From Bacteroides sp. (GTDB lineage Bacteria; Bacteroidota; Bacteroidia; Bacteroidales; Bacteroidaceae), in contig DXWV01000098.1 in assembly GCA_019416685.1 (NCBI GenBank), forward strand, positions 44,837 to 86,080: 41,244 nt of DNA. The letters are read 5' to 3'. Below the pieces are notes generated by a model. It made no database searches, had not been told where the DNA came from, and saw nothing but the letters and a program-made list of their open reading frames with translations. Positions 17,662 through 26,205 of this stretch are shown here, piece by piece. The position numbers and the translations under genes were made by a program. Every line of letters begins with the position of its first letter. Positions within the stretch are counted from its first letter, which is position 1.

Positions 17662-18828
17662 TCACTGCTTACTTTTTCTCATGATTTTGTCTATAATTAG
17701 TGCAATTGCTCCGTCACCTGTGACATTACATGCTGTGCCGAAACTATCCATTGCGATGTATAATGCGATCATTAATGCTTGCGCAGATTCGTCAAAGCCC
17801 AACATGGATTGTAAAATACCCAAAGATGCCATAATAGCTCCTCCGGGAACGCCAGGTGCGGCTATCATGGTGATACCTAACATAAAAATGAATCCCGCGA
17901 AAAGAGAGAAATCGAATGGCATGCCTTGCATCATCATTAAAGCCAGTGCACAGGCTACAATCTTCAGTGTACTGCCCGAAAGGTGGATAGTGGCGCAGAG
18001 TGGAATGACAAAACCGGCAATATCGGCTGATACTCCATTCTTTTTTGTTTGTTCTAAGGTGATAGGGATAGTAGCGGCAGATGATTGAGTGCCTAATGCA
18101 GTGAAGTAGGCTGGTAACATTCGTCCTAATAATTTAAAAGGATTACGTTGAACAAACAGTGCAGCTATAGAGTATTGAAAAATCAGTAAGAAAATGTGCA
18201 AAGCGAAAATAACTCCAATGATTTTGATGAATACCATTAGGATAGAGAATACTTGTCCGGAGTGTGTCATGTTGAGAAATATACCAAAGATATAGAGAGG
18301 TAGCAGAGGTAGAATGACAGTACTGATCATGCGGACAATAATCTCCTGGAAATCCCTTGCCGCATTCTTTAGGGCATCACTGCGTAGTGCGGCCAATCCT
18401 AATCCCAGTGTGAAAGCGAGAACCAGAGATGTCATTACATTCATTAGCGGTGGGATGGCAACGGAGAAGAAAGGAAGTATACCTTGTGCTTCACTCACTT
18501 CTTCGAGTGGCCTTCCGGGCTCTATTAAGGATGGAAACAAAGTAGCGCCTGTAAAATAGGATAGGAAGCCCGAAAATAATGTAGCTCCGTAGGCTATCAG
18601 TGCAGTTACAATCAGCATTTTGCCGGCTCCTTTTCCGATGTCGGCGATGGCAATTGTAACCAGCCCGAGAATGATGAGGGGAATCGAAAAATTTAGAAAT
18701 TCACTAAAGATACCATTAAATGTTACAAATATGCGAACTAACGAGGCCGGAAAGAAGTGTCCAACTGCAATTCCTAACAAAATGGCAATAATAATGCGGG
18801 GTAACAGGCTGATATGGATTTTCTTCAT
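17662..18828 (-). CDS. Dicarboxylate/amino acid:cation symporter (SDF/DAACS family)
   Basis: A 388-residue inner-membrane transporter of the glutamate/aspartate/C4-dicarboxylate type, importing substrate with sodium or protons. Hydrophobic segments cover most of the chain. The hairpin-1 serine motif appears as GTQSSAATIPITLEQ, followed by CATIHLSGST in place of the more usual NMDGT region. The HP2/TM8 substrate segment is MDSFGTACNVTGDGAIALI. Slightly shorter than classic GltP (about 420). The altered NMDGT motif suggests a serine/threonine or other amino-acid transporter rather than a strict glutamate one. Divergent from gnd. Confidence 0.9.
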   Translation of the reverse strand: MKKIHISLLPRIIIAILLGIAVGHFFPASLVRIFVTFNGIFSEFLNFSIPLIILGLVTIAIADIGKGAGKMLIVTALIAYGATLFSGFLSYFTGATLFPSLIEPGRPLEEVSEAQGILPFFSVAIPPLMNVMTSLVLAFTLGLGLAALRSDALKNAARDFQEIIVRMISTVILPLLPLYIFGIFLNMTHSGQVFSILMVFIKIIGVIFALHIFLLIFQYSIAALFVQRNPFKLLGRMLPAYFTALGTQSSAATIPITLEQTKKNGVSADIAGFVIPLCATIHLSGSTLKIVACALALMMMQGMPFDFSLFAGFIFMLGITMIAAPGVPGGAIMASLGILQSMLGFDESAQALMIALYIAMDSFGTACNVTGDGAIALIIDKIMRKSKQ

Positions 18829-18852
18829 GATCGAAACTTTATTTAATTGCTA

Positions 18853-18860
18853 CAAAAGTA
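18853..18860 (-). promoter_or_regulatory. -7 box for the symporter gene
   Basis: Minus strand TACTTTTG matches TAnnTTTG 25 bp before the start codon. The nearest -33-like TTTG is 24 bp away, slightly too far. Confidence 0.4.
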
Positions 18861-18962
18861 GCATTTTTTCTGTAAATAGCCGAACAAAATTTTATTGTAT
18901 ATGTTATAGTAAATATGTAAATTAATAAAGAATAAACAACTAATTAGATAAATCTTGCAATT

Positions 18963-20438
18963 ATGTCAATACAGAATAAAACAGATGTTGGACTGATTGG
19001 TTTGGCTGTAATGGGTGAAAATTTAGCCTTGAATATGGCAAGCAAAGGATGGAGCGTATCGGTATATAACCGTACAGTGCCCGGAGTAGAAGAAGGAGTG
19101 GTAGAACGATTTGTCAATGGGCGGGCTAAAGGTCTAAACATCGAAGGGTTCACTGATATTGCTGCTTTTGTAGATTCAATAGCTTTACCTCGAAAGATAA
19201 TGATGATGGTTCGTGCAGGTAGTGCTGTAGATGAATTGATGGAACAACTTTTCCCTTTACTTTCTCCGGGTGATATTTTGATTGATGGTGGTAACTCCAA
19301 TTATGAGGATACCAATCGTCGTGTGGCATTGGCTGAGTCGAAGGGATTCCTTTTCGTCGGTGCTGGTGTGTCTGGTGGTGAAGAGGGAGCCTTGAATGGT
19401 GCTTCCATTATGCCTGGTGGTTCGGTAGCAGCGTGGCCGGAGGTGAAGCCTATCCTGCAAAGTATTGCAGCAAAAGCATCAGACGGTACGCCTTGTTGTG
19501 ATTGGATTGGGCCGGCGGGTTCCGGACATTTTGTGAAGATGATACATAATGGCATAGAGTATGGCGATATGCAACTTATTGCTGAGGCGTACTGGGTGAT
19601 GAAGAATCTGCTTGATCTGGAGAATGATGAGATGGCAAATGTCTTTTCTCATTGGAATGAAGGGAAACTTCGTAGTTATTTGATTGAAATTACAGCAAAT
19701 ATTCTGCGGCATACAGATAAGTCGGGAGGTTATCTGTTGGACAAAATATTGGATACTGCAGGACAAAAAGGTACAGGAAAATGGTCTGTTATTAATGCTA
19801 TGGAGTTGGGGATGCCTTTGGGGTTGATTGCTACTGCGGTATTTGAACGTAGTTTGTCGGCTCAGAAAGAGTTGCGCGAGACAGCTTCACGGCAATTTCA
19901 GTGCAAACGTACACAAGCTGTTTATAACAAGCCAGAGCTCGTGAAGGAGATTTATGCTGCATTATATGCATCTAAGCTGGTTTCTTATGCTCAGGGGTTC
20001 GCTGTACTTCAGCGTGCTTCCGATACTTTTGGCTGGAAGCTCGATCTGGCTTCTATTGCACGTATGTGGCGTGGAGGTTGTATCATTCGTAGTATCTTCC
20101 TGAATGACATTGCTGCTGCTTTCGAGGCAAAGGATAAACCAAAAAATCTTTTGTTGGCACCTTATTTCCGGGATGAAATAAAGGGGCTGTTATCCGGATG
20201 GAAAACGCTCGTAGTACAGGCTATGCATGAGGAGCTTCCTGTTCCTGCTTTTTCTTCGGCATTGAATTATTTCTATTCATTAGTATCCGCCAATTTACCT
20301 GCCAACATGATACAAGCACAGCGGGATTATTTTGGTGCACATACCTTTGAACGAAAAGATGAACTCCGCGGACAGTTCTTTCATGAGAACTGGACAGGAC
20401 ATGGTGGTGATACGAAATCAGGAACATACAATAATTAG
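18963..20438 (+). CDS. gnd: 6-phosphogluconate dehydrogenase, decarboxylating
   Basis: A 491-residue enzyme converting 6-phosphogluconate to ribulose 5-phosphate, CO2 and NADPH. The N-terminal nucleotide motif is GLAVMGENLALNMA (residues 13-26), and the catalytic segment GSGHFVKMIHNGIEYGDMQ contains the active-site Lys192 and Asn196. The C-terminal all-helical domain ends with FHENWTGHGGDTKSGTYNN, typical of the long dimeric form. First gene of gnd-zwf-pgl, the complete oxidative pentose phosphate branch. Its stop codon TAG is also the first word of the palindrome that separates it from zwf. Confidence 0.97.
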   Translation: MSIQNKTDVGLIGLAVMGENLALNMASKGWSVSVYNRTVPGVEEGVVERFVNGRAKGLNIEGFTDIAAFVDSIALPRKIMMMVRAGSAVDELMEQLFPLLSPGDILIDGGNSNYEDTNRRVALAESKGFLFVGAGVSGGEEGALNGASIMPGGSVAAWPEVKPILQSIAAKASDGTPCCDWIGPAGSGHFVKMIHNGIEYGDMQLIAEAYWVMKNLLDLENDEMANVFSHWNEGKLRSYLIEITANILRHTDKSGGYLLDKILDTAGQKGTGKWSVINAMELGMPLGLIATAVFERSLSAQKELRETASRQFQCKRTQAVYNKPELVKEIYAALYASKLVSYAQGFAVLQRASDTFGWKLDLASIARMWRGGCIIRSIFLNDIAAAFEAKDKPKNLLLAPYFRDEIKGLLSGWKTLVVQAMHEELPVPAFSSALNYFYSLVSANLPANMIQAQRDYFGAHTFERKDELRGQFFHENWTGHGGDTKSGTYNN

Positions 20439-20531
20439 TGATAAGTGATTAGTGATAAGTGATTAGTGCCATCCGGCATAATAGCGCAGCTACTAATCAC
20501 TAATCACTAATCACTTATCACTTATCACTAA
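20435..20531. repeat. Word-repeat palindrome 7 between gnd and zwf
   Basis: The left arm repeats AGTGATAAGTGATTAGTG words from the gnd stop codon to 20468. The right arm repeats CACTAATCACTAATCAC words (20492-20531) and ends 15 bp before zwf. The centre is CCATCCGGCATAATAGCGCAGCT. Being inside an operon, it may shape mRNA stability or partial termination between the two genes. Confidence 0.8.
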
Positions 20532-20546
20532 ATGCTAATTACTAAA

Positions 20547-22046
20547 ATGATGGATAAATTTGTAATGATAATCTTTGGTGCATCGGGCGATCTTACTAAG
20601 CGTAAGCTGATGCCTGCCTTGTACTCTTTGTACAGAGATAAGCGTCTCAAAGGAGAGTTTTCTGTGATAGGTGTGGGACGTACTGTGTATTCGGATACTG
20701 ACTATCGTGCTTATATATATACTGAACTTAAACAATTCGTAAAACCTGAAGAACTGGATGAGGAGCTGATGGATAGCTTTACACAGCATCTTTATTATCT
20801 GGCTATTGATCCTGCTATAGAGGCTGGTTATGTCCGCCTTCGTCAACGTATTGAAGAGCTTACCGAAGAGAAGGAACCGGATAATCTGTTGTTCTATCTG
20901 GCTACACCTCCTTCTTTATACGGAGTGATTCCGTTGCACCTCAAAAAAGTGCATCTTAATCGTGGGAGGGCACGTATTATCGTAGAGAAACCATTTGGAT
21001 ACGATCTTCAGTCTGCCGAAGAGTTGAATCGTATCTATGCTTCTGTGTTTGATGAACATCAGATTTACCGTATTGATCATTTCCTGGGTAAGGAAACCGC
21101 TCAAAACCTGCTTGCTTTCCGTTTTGCTAACGGGATATTTGAACCTTTGTGGAATCGTAATTATATCGATTATATAGAGGTAACAGCTGTTGAAAATCTG
21201 GGTATTGAGCAGCGTGGTGGTTTTTATGATACTGCCGGTGCTTTACGTGATATGGTGCAGAATCATCTTATACAGCTTGTGGCATTGACGGCCATGGAAC
21301 CTCCTGCTGTATTTAATGCTGATACGTTCCGCAATGAAGTGGTGAAAGTGTATGAGTCTCTGACTCCATTGACCGAGGAGGATTTTGAAGAACATATTGT
21401 TCGGGGGCAATACACAGCTTCTGGCAATAAGAAAGGATATCGCGAAGAGAAAAATGTAAATCCCGATTCACGGACAGAGACGTATATTGCTATGAAATTA
21501 GGAATCAGTAACTGGCGTTGGAGTGGCGTTCCATTCTATATCCGTACCGGAAAGCAGATGCCTACCAAAGTTACGGAAATAGTGGTACACTTCCGTGAAA
21601 CCCCACATCAGATGTTTCATTGTGCGGGAGGTAATTGTCCTCGTGCCAATAAACTAATTCTTCGCCTGCAACCCAATGAAGGTATTGTCCTGAAAATAGG
21701 TATGAAAGTACCTGGTGCGGGATTTGAAGTGAAACAAGTAACTATGGATTTCAGTTATAACCAACTCGGTGGTGTGCCAAGTGGCGATGCTTATGCCCGT
21801 TTGATTGATGACTGTATCCAGGGTGATCCTACCCTCTTTACACGAAGTGACGCAGTGGAGGCGTCTTGGCGATTCTTTGATCCAATCCTCCACTATTGGA
21901 AAGAACATCCCGATGCACCGCTTTATGGTTATCCGGCCGGTACATGGGGTCCTCTCGAAAGTGAAGCTATGATGCACGAACATGGTGCTGAATGGACTAA
22001 TCCTTGTAAGAATTTGACGAACACAGACCAATATTGTGAACTATGA
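20547..22046 (+). CDS. zwf: Glucose-6-phosphate dehydrogenase
   Basis: A 499-residue enzyme oxidising glucose 6-phosphate to 6-phosphogluconolactone with NADP. The N-terminal nucleotide motif is GASGDLTKRK (residues 11-20), and the signature with catalytic residues is RIDHFLGKE (Asp177, His178). The sequence continues normally to a C-terminus near CKNLTNTDQYCEL. A frame opens five codons earlier, but that start lies against the upstream repeat; Met-Met-Asp at 20547 (or the second Met at 20550) gives the usual short lead into the Rossmann strand. It overlaps pgl by 4 bp (ATGA), so translation is probably coupled. Confidence 0.96.
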   Translation: MMDKFVMIIFGASGDLTKRKLMPALYSLYRDKRLKGEFSVIGVGRTVYSDTDYRAYIYTELKQFVKPEELDEELMDSFTQHLYYLAIDPAIEAGYVRLRQRIEELTEEKEPDNLLFYLATPPSLYGVIPLHLKKVHLNRGRARIIVEKPFGYDLQSAEELNRIYASVFDEHQIYRIDHFLGKETAQNLLAFRFANGIFEPLWNRNYIDYIEVTAVENLGIEQRGGFYDTAGALRDMVQNHLIQLVALTAMEPPAVFNADTFRNEVVKVYESLTPLTEEDFEEHIVRGQYTASGNKKGYREEKNVNPDSRTETYIAMKLGISNWRWSGVPFYIRTGKQMPTKVTEIVVHFRETPHQMFHCAGGNCPRANKLILRLQPNEGIVLKIGMKVPGAGFEVKQVTMDFSYNQLGGVPSGDAYARLIDDCIQGDPTLFTRSDAVEASWRFFDPILHYWKEHPDAPLYGYPAGTWGPLESEAMMHEHGAEWTNPCKNLTNTDQYCEL

Positions 22047-22771
22047 AACCTTTTATTTATCCTTCGTCCATTGAGACGGCACGCGCACTGATTCTTCATC
22101 TGATAAAAATTATGATAGATGAACCCGGCAAGACTTTCAATATTGCTTTAAGTGGTGGAAGTACTCCTGCACTGATGTTTGACTTGTGGGCAAACGAATA
22201 TAGCGATATTACTCCGTGGACACGGATGAAAGTTTTTTTTGTAGACGAACGTTGTGTTCCGCCTGAGAACTCAGATAGCAATTATGGAATGATACGTTCA
22301 TTGTTGGTGGGCGTAGTTCCTATTGATTATGAAAATGTATTTCGTATCAGAGGAGAAGATAAACCGGATAAGGAAGCGGTCCGGTATTCCCGGATTGTAG
22401 GAAACGAGGTTCCTTTGCAAGATGGCTGGCCTATATTTGATGTAATATTATTAGGAGCGGGCGGAGATGGGCATACCTCGTCTATTTTCCCCGGACAAGA
22501 GAAGCTATTGTCTTCCGACCGGATTTATGAAGTAAGTTATAATCCGAGTAATGGTCAGAGGCGTATTGCGATGACAGGTTGTCCTATTATTAATGCCCGT
22601 CGGGTAATCTTCTTGATTACAGGTCGTAATAAAGCCGAAGTGGTGGAGGAGATTTGTACCTCTGGTGATACAGGCCCTGCAGCATATATTGCCCATCATG
22701 CTAAGAATGTAGAGCTCTTTCTTGATGATTATGCTGCTGCAAAAATAAATAGAGAAGAAATACAGGATTGA
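22043..22771 (+). CDS. pgl: 6-phosphogluconolactonase
   Basis: A 242-residue enzyme hydrolysing 6-phosphogluconolactone, the step between zwf and gnd. Family motifs are ALSGGSTPALMFD near the N-terminus, FFVDERCVPPENSDSNYGM in the middle, and LGAGGDGHTSSIFPG with the catalytic histidine. Length is normal for the DevB/SOL type. The start overlaps the zwf stop (ATGA). Last gene of the operon. The following hairpin at 22824 has no T run, so the end of this transcript is not obvious. Confidence 0.96.
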   Translation: MKPFIYPSSIETARALILHLIKIMIDEPGKTFNIALSGGSTPALMFDLWANEYSDITPWTRMKVFFVDERCVPPENSDSNYGMIRSLLVGVVPIDYENVFRIRGEDKPDKEAVRYSRIVGNEVPLQDGWPIFDVILLGAGGDGHTSSIFPGQEKLLSSDRIYEVSYNPSNGQRRIAMTGCPIINARRVIFLITGRNKAEVVEEICTSGDTGPAAYIAHHAKNVELFLDDYAAAKINREEIQD

Positions 22772-22823
22772 TCGGTTAACAGATCGATTGTGGTATTATC
22801 TTCTGAAAATTCCATATGAGAAA

Positions 22824-22872
22824 GTAGTTTTAATATGATAAGAAAGCTATTTCTTAGTCATATTAAAACTAC
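22824..22872. repeat. Long perfect inverted repeat (15-bp arms)
   Basis: GTAGTTTTAATATGA (22824-22838) is exactly inverted at 22858-22872. The inside can add an AAGAA/TTCTT pairing, giving a near-continuous 20-bp stem. There is no T run on either side. It may be a 3'-end stabilising hairpin of the pgl operon or a relic of a small mobile element at the core/accessory boundary. Confidence 0.7.
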
Positions 22873-22898
22873 GTAATAAGAATGACCTTGTATGTTTT

Positions 22899-23120
22899 TT
22901 AATCAGGTACTTCTTCTATTTTCTCAATGAGGTATTCTTCTTTTTCATTTCTATGACAGTAGCAAATATAGTAGTTAGGGTCGTTAACTATATCTTTAAA
23001 GCTCTGTGGTAATTCAATTTCTTTTGTCTCTCTGTTAATAGCAACCAGTGCTATTATAATTCCTTCTTCTTTGCATTTGTCTGCCAGGATACCATTTAGC
23101 ATTAATTCTTCTTCATCCAT
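22899..23120 (-). CDS. Small acidic protein of unknown function
   Basis: A 73-residue, Glu-rich cytoplasmic protein. A -7 promoter box (TATCTTTG, minus strand 23149-23142) overlaps an upstream Met, so the Met at 23120 (MDEEELMLNG) is chosen as start. The sequence includes a short IIIALVAINRETKEIELP beta segment and a Cys pair in YYICYCHRN. No family recognised. It is a single gene in the AT-rich flank of the accessory region. Confidence 0.6.
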   Translation of the reverse strand: MDEEELMLNGILADKCKEEGIIIALVAINRETKEIELPQSFKDIVNDPNYYICYCHRNEKEEYLIEKIEEVPD

Positions 23121-23141
23121 TTCATCTGTTTTTAACGGGTA

Positions 23142-23149
23142 CAAAGATA
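23142..23149 (-). promoter_or_regulatory. -7 box of the small acidic protein gene
   Basis: Minus strand TATCTTTG matches TAnnTTTG 22 bp before the chosen start. No -33 box was found at the right distance. Confidence 0.45.
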
Positions 23150-23382
23150 ATGCTATAATAATAAAATTGTACTATTTGTGGTATATTATTTTTTTTACTA
23201 AGGCGCTTTTTGAACAATAAGTGAAGAGAAATAAAATATTACGGCTTGCTGTCTTCACAGATGGCCTGCCGTACAAAAAGTTTAAGTTTTAGATTAAAAC
23301 AGATATTTGGTTAAAAAGGTTCTGTATTTAGCTTAATTCTTAGTTCTGTTTAACGAATTATTAAGTATGATGCTATATAAAC

Positions 23383-23415
23383 AAAAATCCGCCCTACCTT
23401 CACAGGCTAGGCGGA
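23383..23415 (-). terminator. Probable leftward intrinsic terminator
   Basis: The plus-strand sequence forms TCCGCC-bulge-TA / TAGGCGGA (23388-23415). On the minus strand it is followed by five T. No recognised gene feeds it from the right, so it may end an unannotated RNA. Confidence 0.5.
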
Positions 23416-24304
23416 CAAGAAATCTCTTACATAGAGATTTATCAAATCTTATGCTATAATTTAAAAAAGTATATATACAGACTTTCACAAGCCTGACTAA
23501 TATATTAATCAGAATTTCAAATAATGATATATTATTGTTGTTTGATAAGTAAATAGAGGTGTCCCAAAAAAATAGAAAAAGACAGCCTTATAAGCCAACA
23601 CGAGTTTTTGTGGCTTTTATGTGTACAAAGGTAATATAAATAATTGAATAATGAAAAAATATGATGAGGGGATTTAAGATTTGTATACTTTGGACTATAA
23701 TAATACCCCATTATCATCCTCTATAAGGTTTGTTTACGGGCTATACCTTACCTGCTTGCAGAATACGCCTTTACTACATGCAGACTACGCCTACTCTGTA
23801 AACAGTTGATATGATTTTTATTTGTGGCTAATAAATGCTATGAGAAATTAATAAGAGAGGATTGCGATTTGTGATGTTCATGCTATTAGGGTTGAGGTAC
23901 TTTACGATGAGTTATGTGTGAATTACATGATAAGTGAAGCATTTTAAGTAGGTTTCGTTTCTTCAGAATCAAGGTTTATCTTTTATGAATGATCTAATAA
24001 ACTAACACTATCTGCCTATTTTTTCTACAATCTCATTTTGTAGCATAAAAATAAATCTTGAATTGTCCGGGTTCTTTTTTTTGTGAAACGTATATGATAT
24101 TGATATACTGGTTTTTATTGTGATGTATAAACATTGTAATTGTCCGGGTAACTTTTTAGGATATTTTGATCTTTTTCTTTATTTTTGTCTAAAGTCATTT
24201 CTCCTTTATTTCGAAATCATTCTTTTTGATAATATACAATCTACTATAAATATTTTATTGATTGAGATAATCCTTATTAGTGTTAACATTTTAATTTTAT
24301 TATT
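23416..24304. other. Gene-poor AT-rich accessory stretch
   Basis: About 890 bp with no convincing gene. Contents seen: a minus-strand -7-like TACCTTTG (23633-23626) followed leftward by T-rich hairpin sequence and a GAGGTGTCCCAAAA motif (23556-23569) that resembles insertion-sequence ends; two imperfect copies of a ~22-bp unit containing GCAGAATACGCC / GCAGACTACGCC (about 23757-23802); and a 12-bp direct repeat AATTGTCCGGGT at 24061-24072 and 24138-24149. It may be decayed mobile DNA. Confidence 0.45.
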
Positions 24305-25354
24305 ATGAAGAAAATCCTTTATCCATTAGTTGTGTTTATTCTTTCTTTATTGGAAATGAATGCCAGTGCGCAAACTGCAACATCCTTAGAAGTTAATGAT
24401 ACAAGAGATGTAAGTGAATCACCCAATAGTTATGGAGAAAAAGCTATTAGAGCAGACTTGAAGTTCTTAACGACTTCAGGAATAAGTACTGCATATGGAT
24501 TTACTACGAATCTTACGATTTCTCCTGGATTTAACGGAACGGCTGGATATATAAGTCAATTAAGTTTTAATAATAATGGTGTTTTTTATAGAAATGGCGA
24601 TTTTCTATCTTCCTCTTGGAATGGATGGAATAAAATATTAATGAGTGATTTATCAGGGAATGTTAATTTGGAGAAATTAAAAGTAACTGATTCATTTGAA
24701 TTTGGAAATGAGTTGGATAATACAAATTCTACATTCATAATTCAAGGTCCTAATTCTCCAACAGGTGAAGCAAGTAAACGAGATATAATTTTTAATTTTA
24801 AGAATGCGGGCCAAAGTGGTATAAGAGCTTTTAGAGGTGATGAATGGGGTACTTTTTTACAGTTAATGACCAGTCAGCCTGGGGATGCTACAGGAATGCC
24901 GAGGGTAAGAATGCATATTGATCAATATGGAAAAATAGGTGTTGGTACAGTTTATCCATCCAGTGAGTTTGATGTAAATGGTACTATTAGTTCATACAAT
25001 TTGCTGACGAGTGGGAGTATTGGAATCGGTACTGTTAACACAGAAGGTTACAAATTAGCTGTTAATGGAATAATCCGTGCAAAAGAAATCAAGGTAGAGT
25101 CCGATTGGGCTGACTTCGTATTTAAGAAAGATTATAAGCTTCTTACGCTAAAGGAAGTCGAGACCCATATCAATGAGAATGGAACTTTACCCGGTGTGCC
25201 AAGTGAGTTGGAGGTTAAAGCCAACGGAATTAACCTTGCTGAAACGAATGCTTTGTTACTCCAAAAGATAGAGGAACTAACACTTTACATTATTCAACAA
25301 GAAAAGCGGATGGAAAGTATGGAAGCAGAAATAAAAAGTATTAGATCTAATTAA
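24305..25354 (+). CDS. Exported tail-fibre-like protein, paralogue 1
   Basis: A 349-residue protein with a signal peptide ending NASA|Q (residue 22). The N-terminal half (about 45-120) contains GISTAYGFTTNLTI ... SSSWNGWNKILMSD, a pattern like phage tail-fibre knob repeats with a terminal W-x-W. The C-terminal ~110 residues form a module shared with the next two genes: GIGTVNTEGYKLAVNG, IRAKEIKV, SDWADFVFKKDYKL, LPGVPSE, then a coiled coil (ALLLQKIEELTLYII). In Bacteroidetes this module ends many exported or fibre-like proteins and may trimerise them. First of four co-directional genes; 23 bp separate it from the next. Low GC suggests transfer. Confidence 0.72.
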   Translation: MKKILYPLVVFILSLLEMNASAQTATSLEVNDTRDVSESPNSYGEKAIRADLKFLTTSGISTAYGFTTNLTISPGFNGTAGYISQLSFNNNGVFYRNGDFLSSSWNGWNKILMSDLSGNVNLEKLKVTDSFEFGNELDNTNSTFIIQGPNSPTGEASKRDIIFNFKNAGQSGIRAFRGDEWGTFLQLMTSQPGDATGMPRVRMHIDQYGKIGVGTVYPSSEFDVNGTISSYNLLTSGSIGIGTVNTEGYKLAVNGIIRAKEIKVESDWADFVFKKDYKLLTLKEVETHINENGTLPGVPSELEVKANGINLAETNALLLQKIEELTLYIIQQEKRMESMEAEIKSIRSN

Positions 25355-25377
25355 TATTAACGCTTAAAAATATTATT

Positions 25378-26169
25378 ATGAAAACAAAGATTATTGCTGT
25401 ATTGCTATTATTAAACTCATCAATGATGTTTGCACAAATTGATCAAAAAAATGATAGTGTAAGTGATATTACCACTCGATCTTCTATGACTAATGCTTTG
25501 ACTTCATCCGATGATAGAATGTTTCATCGCTTAGGGCTTGGTGACATTGACGATCCTACTGCCATGTTTTCAGCTTTCCAGAGAGAACCCTTGCAGAAAA
25601 CCAAAGGAGATTATATTACTTTATACTCATTCATCACTAATTGTTTTTATAATGTAGCTTACAATCGACTTTTTCTTGTAAGAGATGCCGCTGGTGATGA
25701 ATGGACTACTGCCAGATTTCATGAAGGTATTTCTATTGATGACTCTTTTTCAAAGCCAGGAGAAACCAGAACATGGTGGGAGCGAGATCCTTATGATAGA
25801 ATTCAGTCATGGGGTGACGGAGCAGAAACGTATATGACCATTAATAGAGGTAATGTAGGTATTGGTACACTGGACCCACAAGGATATAAATTAGCTGTTA
25901 ATGGTACTATTCGTGCAAAAGAGATAAAAGTAGACTCTGATTGGGCTGACTTCGTATTTAAGAAGGGTTACAAACTTCCTACATTAGAGGAAGTGGAGCA
26001 ACACATCGGTGAAAAAGGTACCTTACCGGGTGTACCTTCAGAAGAAGAAGTAAAAGTCAATGGAGTGAATTTAGCTGAAACTAATGCTTTGTTACTTCAA
26101 AAGATAGAAGAATTAACTTTATACATAATTGAAATGAAGAAAGAAATCAATGAGTTAAAAAAGAGATAA
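25378..26169 (+). CDS. Exported tail-fibre-like protein, paralogue 2
   Basis: A 263-residue protein with a signal peptide ending MMFA|Q (residue 19). The N-terminal region (to about residue 150) differs from its neighbours and has no recognised family, but includes LVRDAAGDEWTTARFHEG ... TWWERDP, again aromatic-rich as in fibre domains. The C-terminal module matches the first and third paralogues: GIGTLDPQGYKLAVNG, IRAKEIKV, SDWADFVFKKGYKL, LPGVPSEEEV, then a coiled coil. An 89-bp DNA block (25858-25946) is identical to one in the third gene. Probably co-transcribed and co-assembled with its paralogues. Confidence 0.72.
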   Translation: MKTKIIAVLLLLNSSMMFAQIDQKNDSVSDITTRSSMTNALTSSDDRMFHRLGLGDIDDPTAMFSAFQREPLQKTKGDYITLYSFITNCFYNVAYNRLFLVRDAAGDEWTTARFHEGISIDDSFSKPGETRTWWERDPYDRIQSWGDGAETYMTINRGNVGIGTLDPQGYKLAVNGTIRAKEIKVDSDWADFVFKKGYKLPTLEEVEQHIGEKGTLPGVPSEEEVKVNGVNLAETNALLLQKIEELTLYIIEMKKEINELKKR

Positions 26170-26205
26170 TAGCTATTAATTTACTAACTTTTAAATTTAT
26201 AGGTT

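Noticed and set aside
23532..23717. A 61-codon minus-strand frame
   Set aside because: No start signal, low-complexity translation, and it covers the hairpin/IS-end-like sequence.
24120..24308. A 62-codon hydrophobic frame upstream of the fibre operon
   Set aside because: AT-rich leader; the Phe/Leu/Ile-rich translation is what such DNA gives by chance, and it overlaps the next gene.
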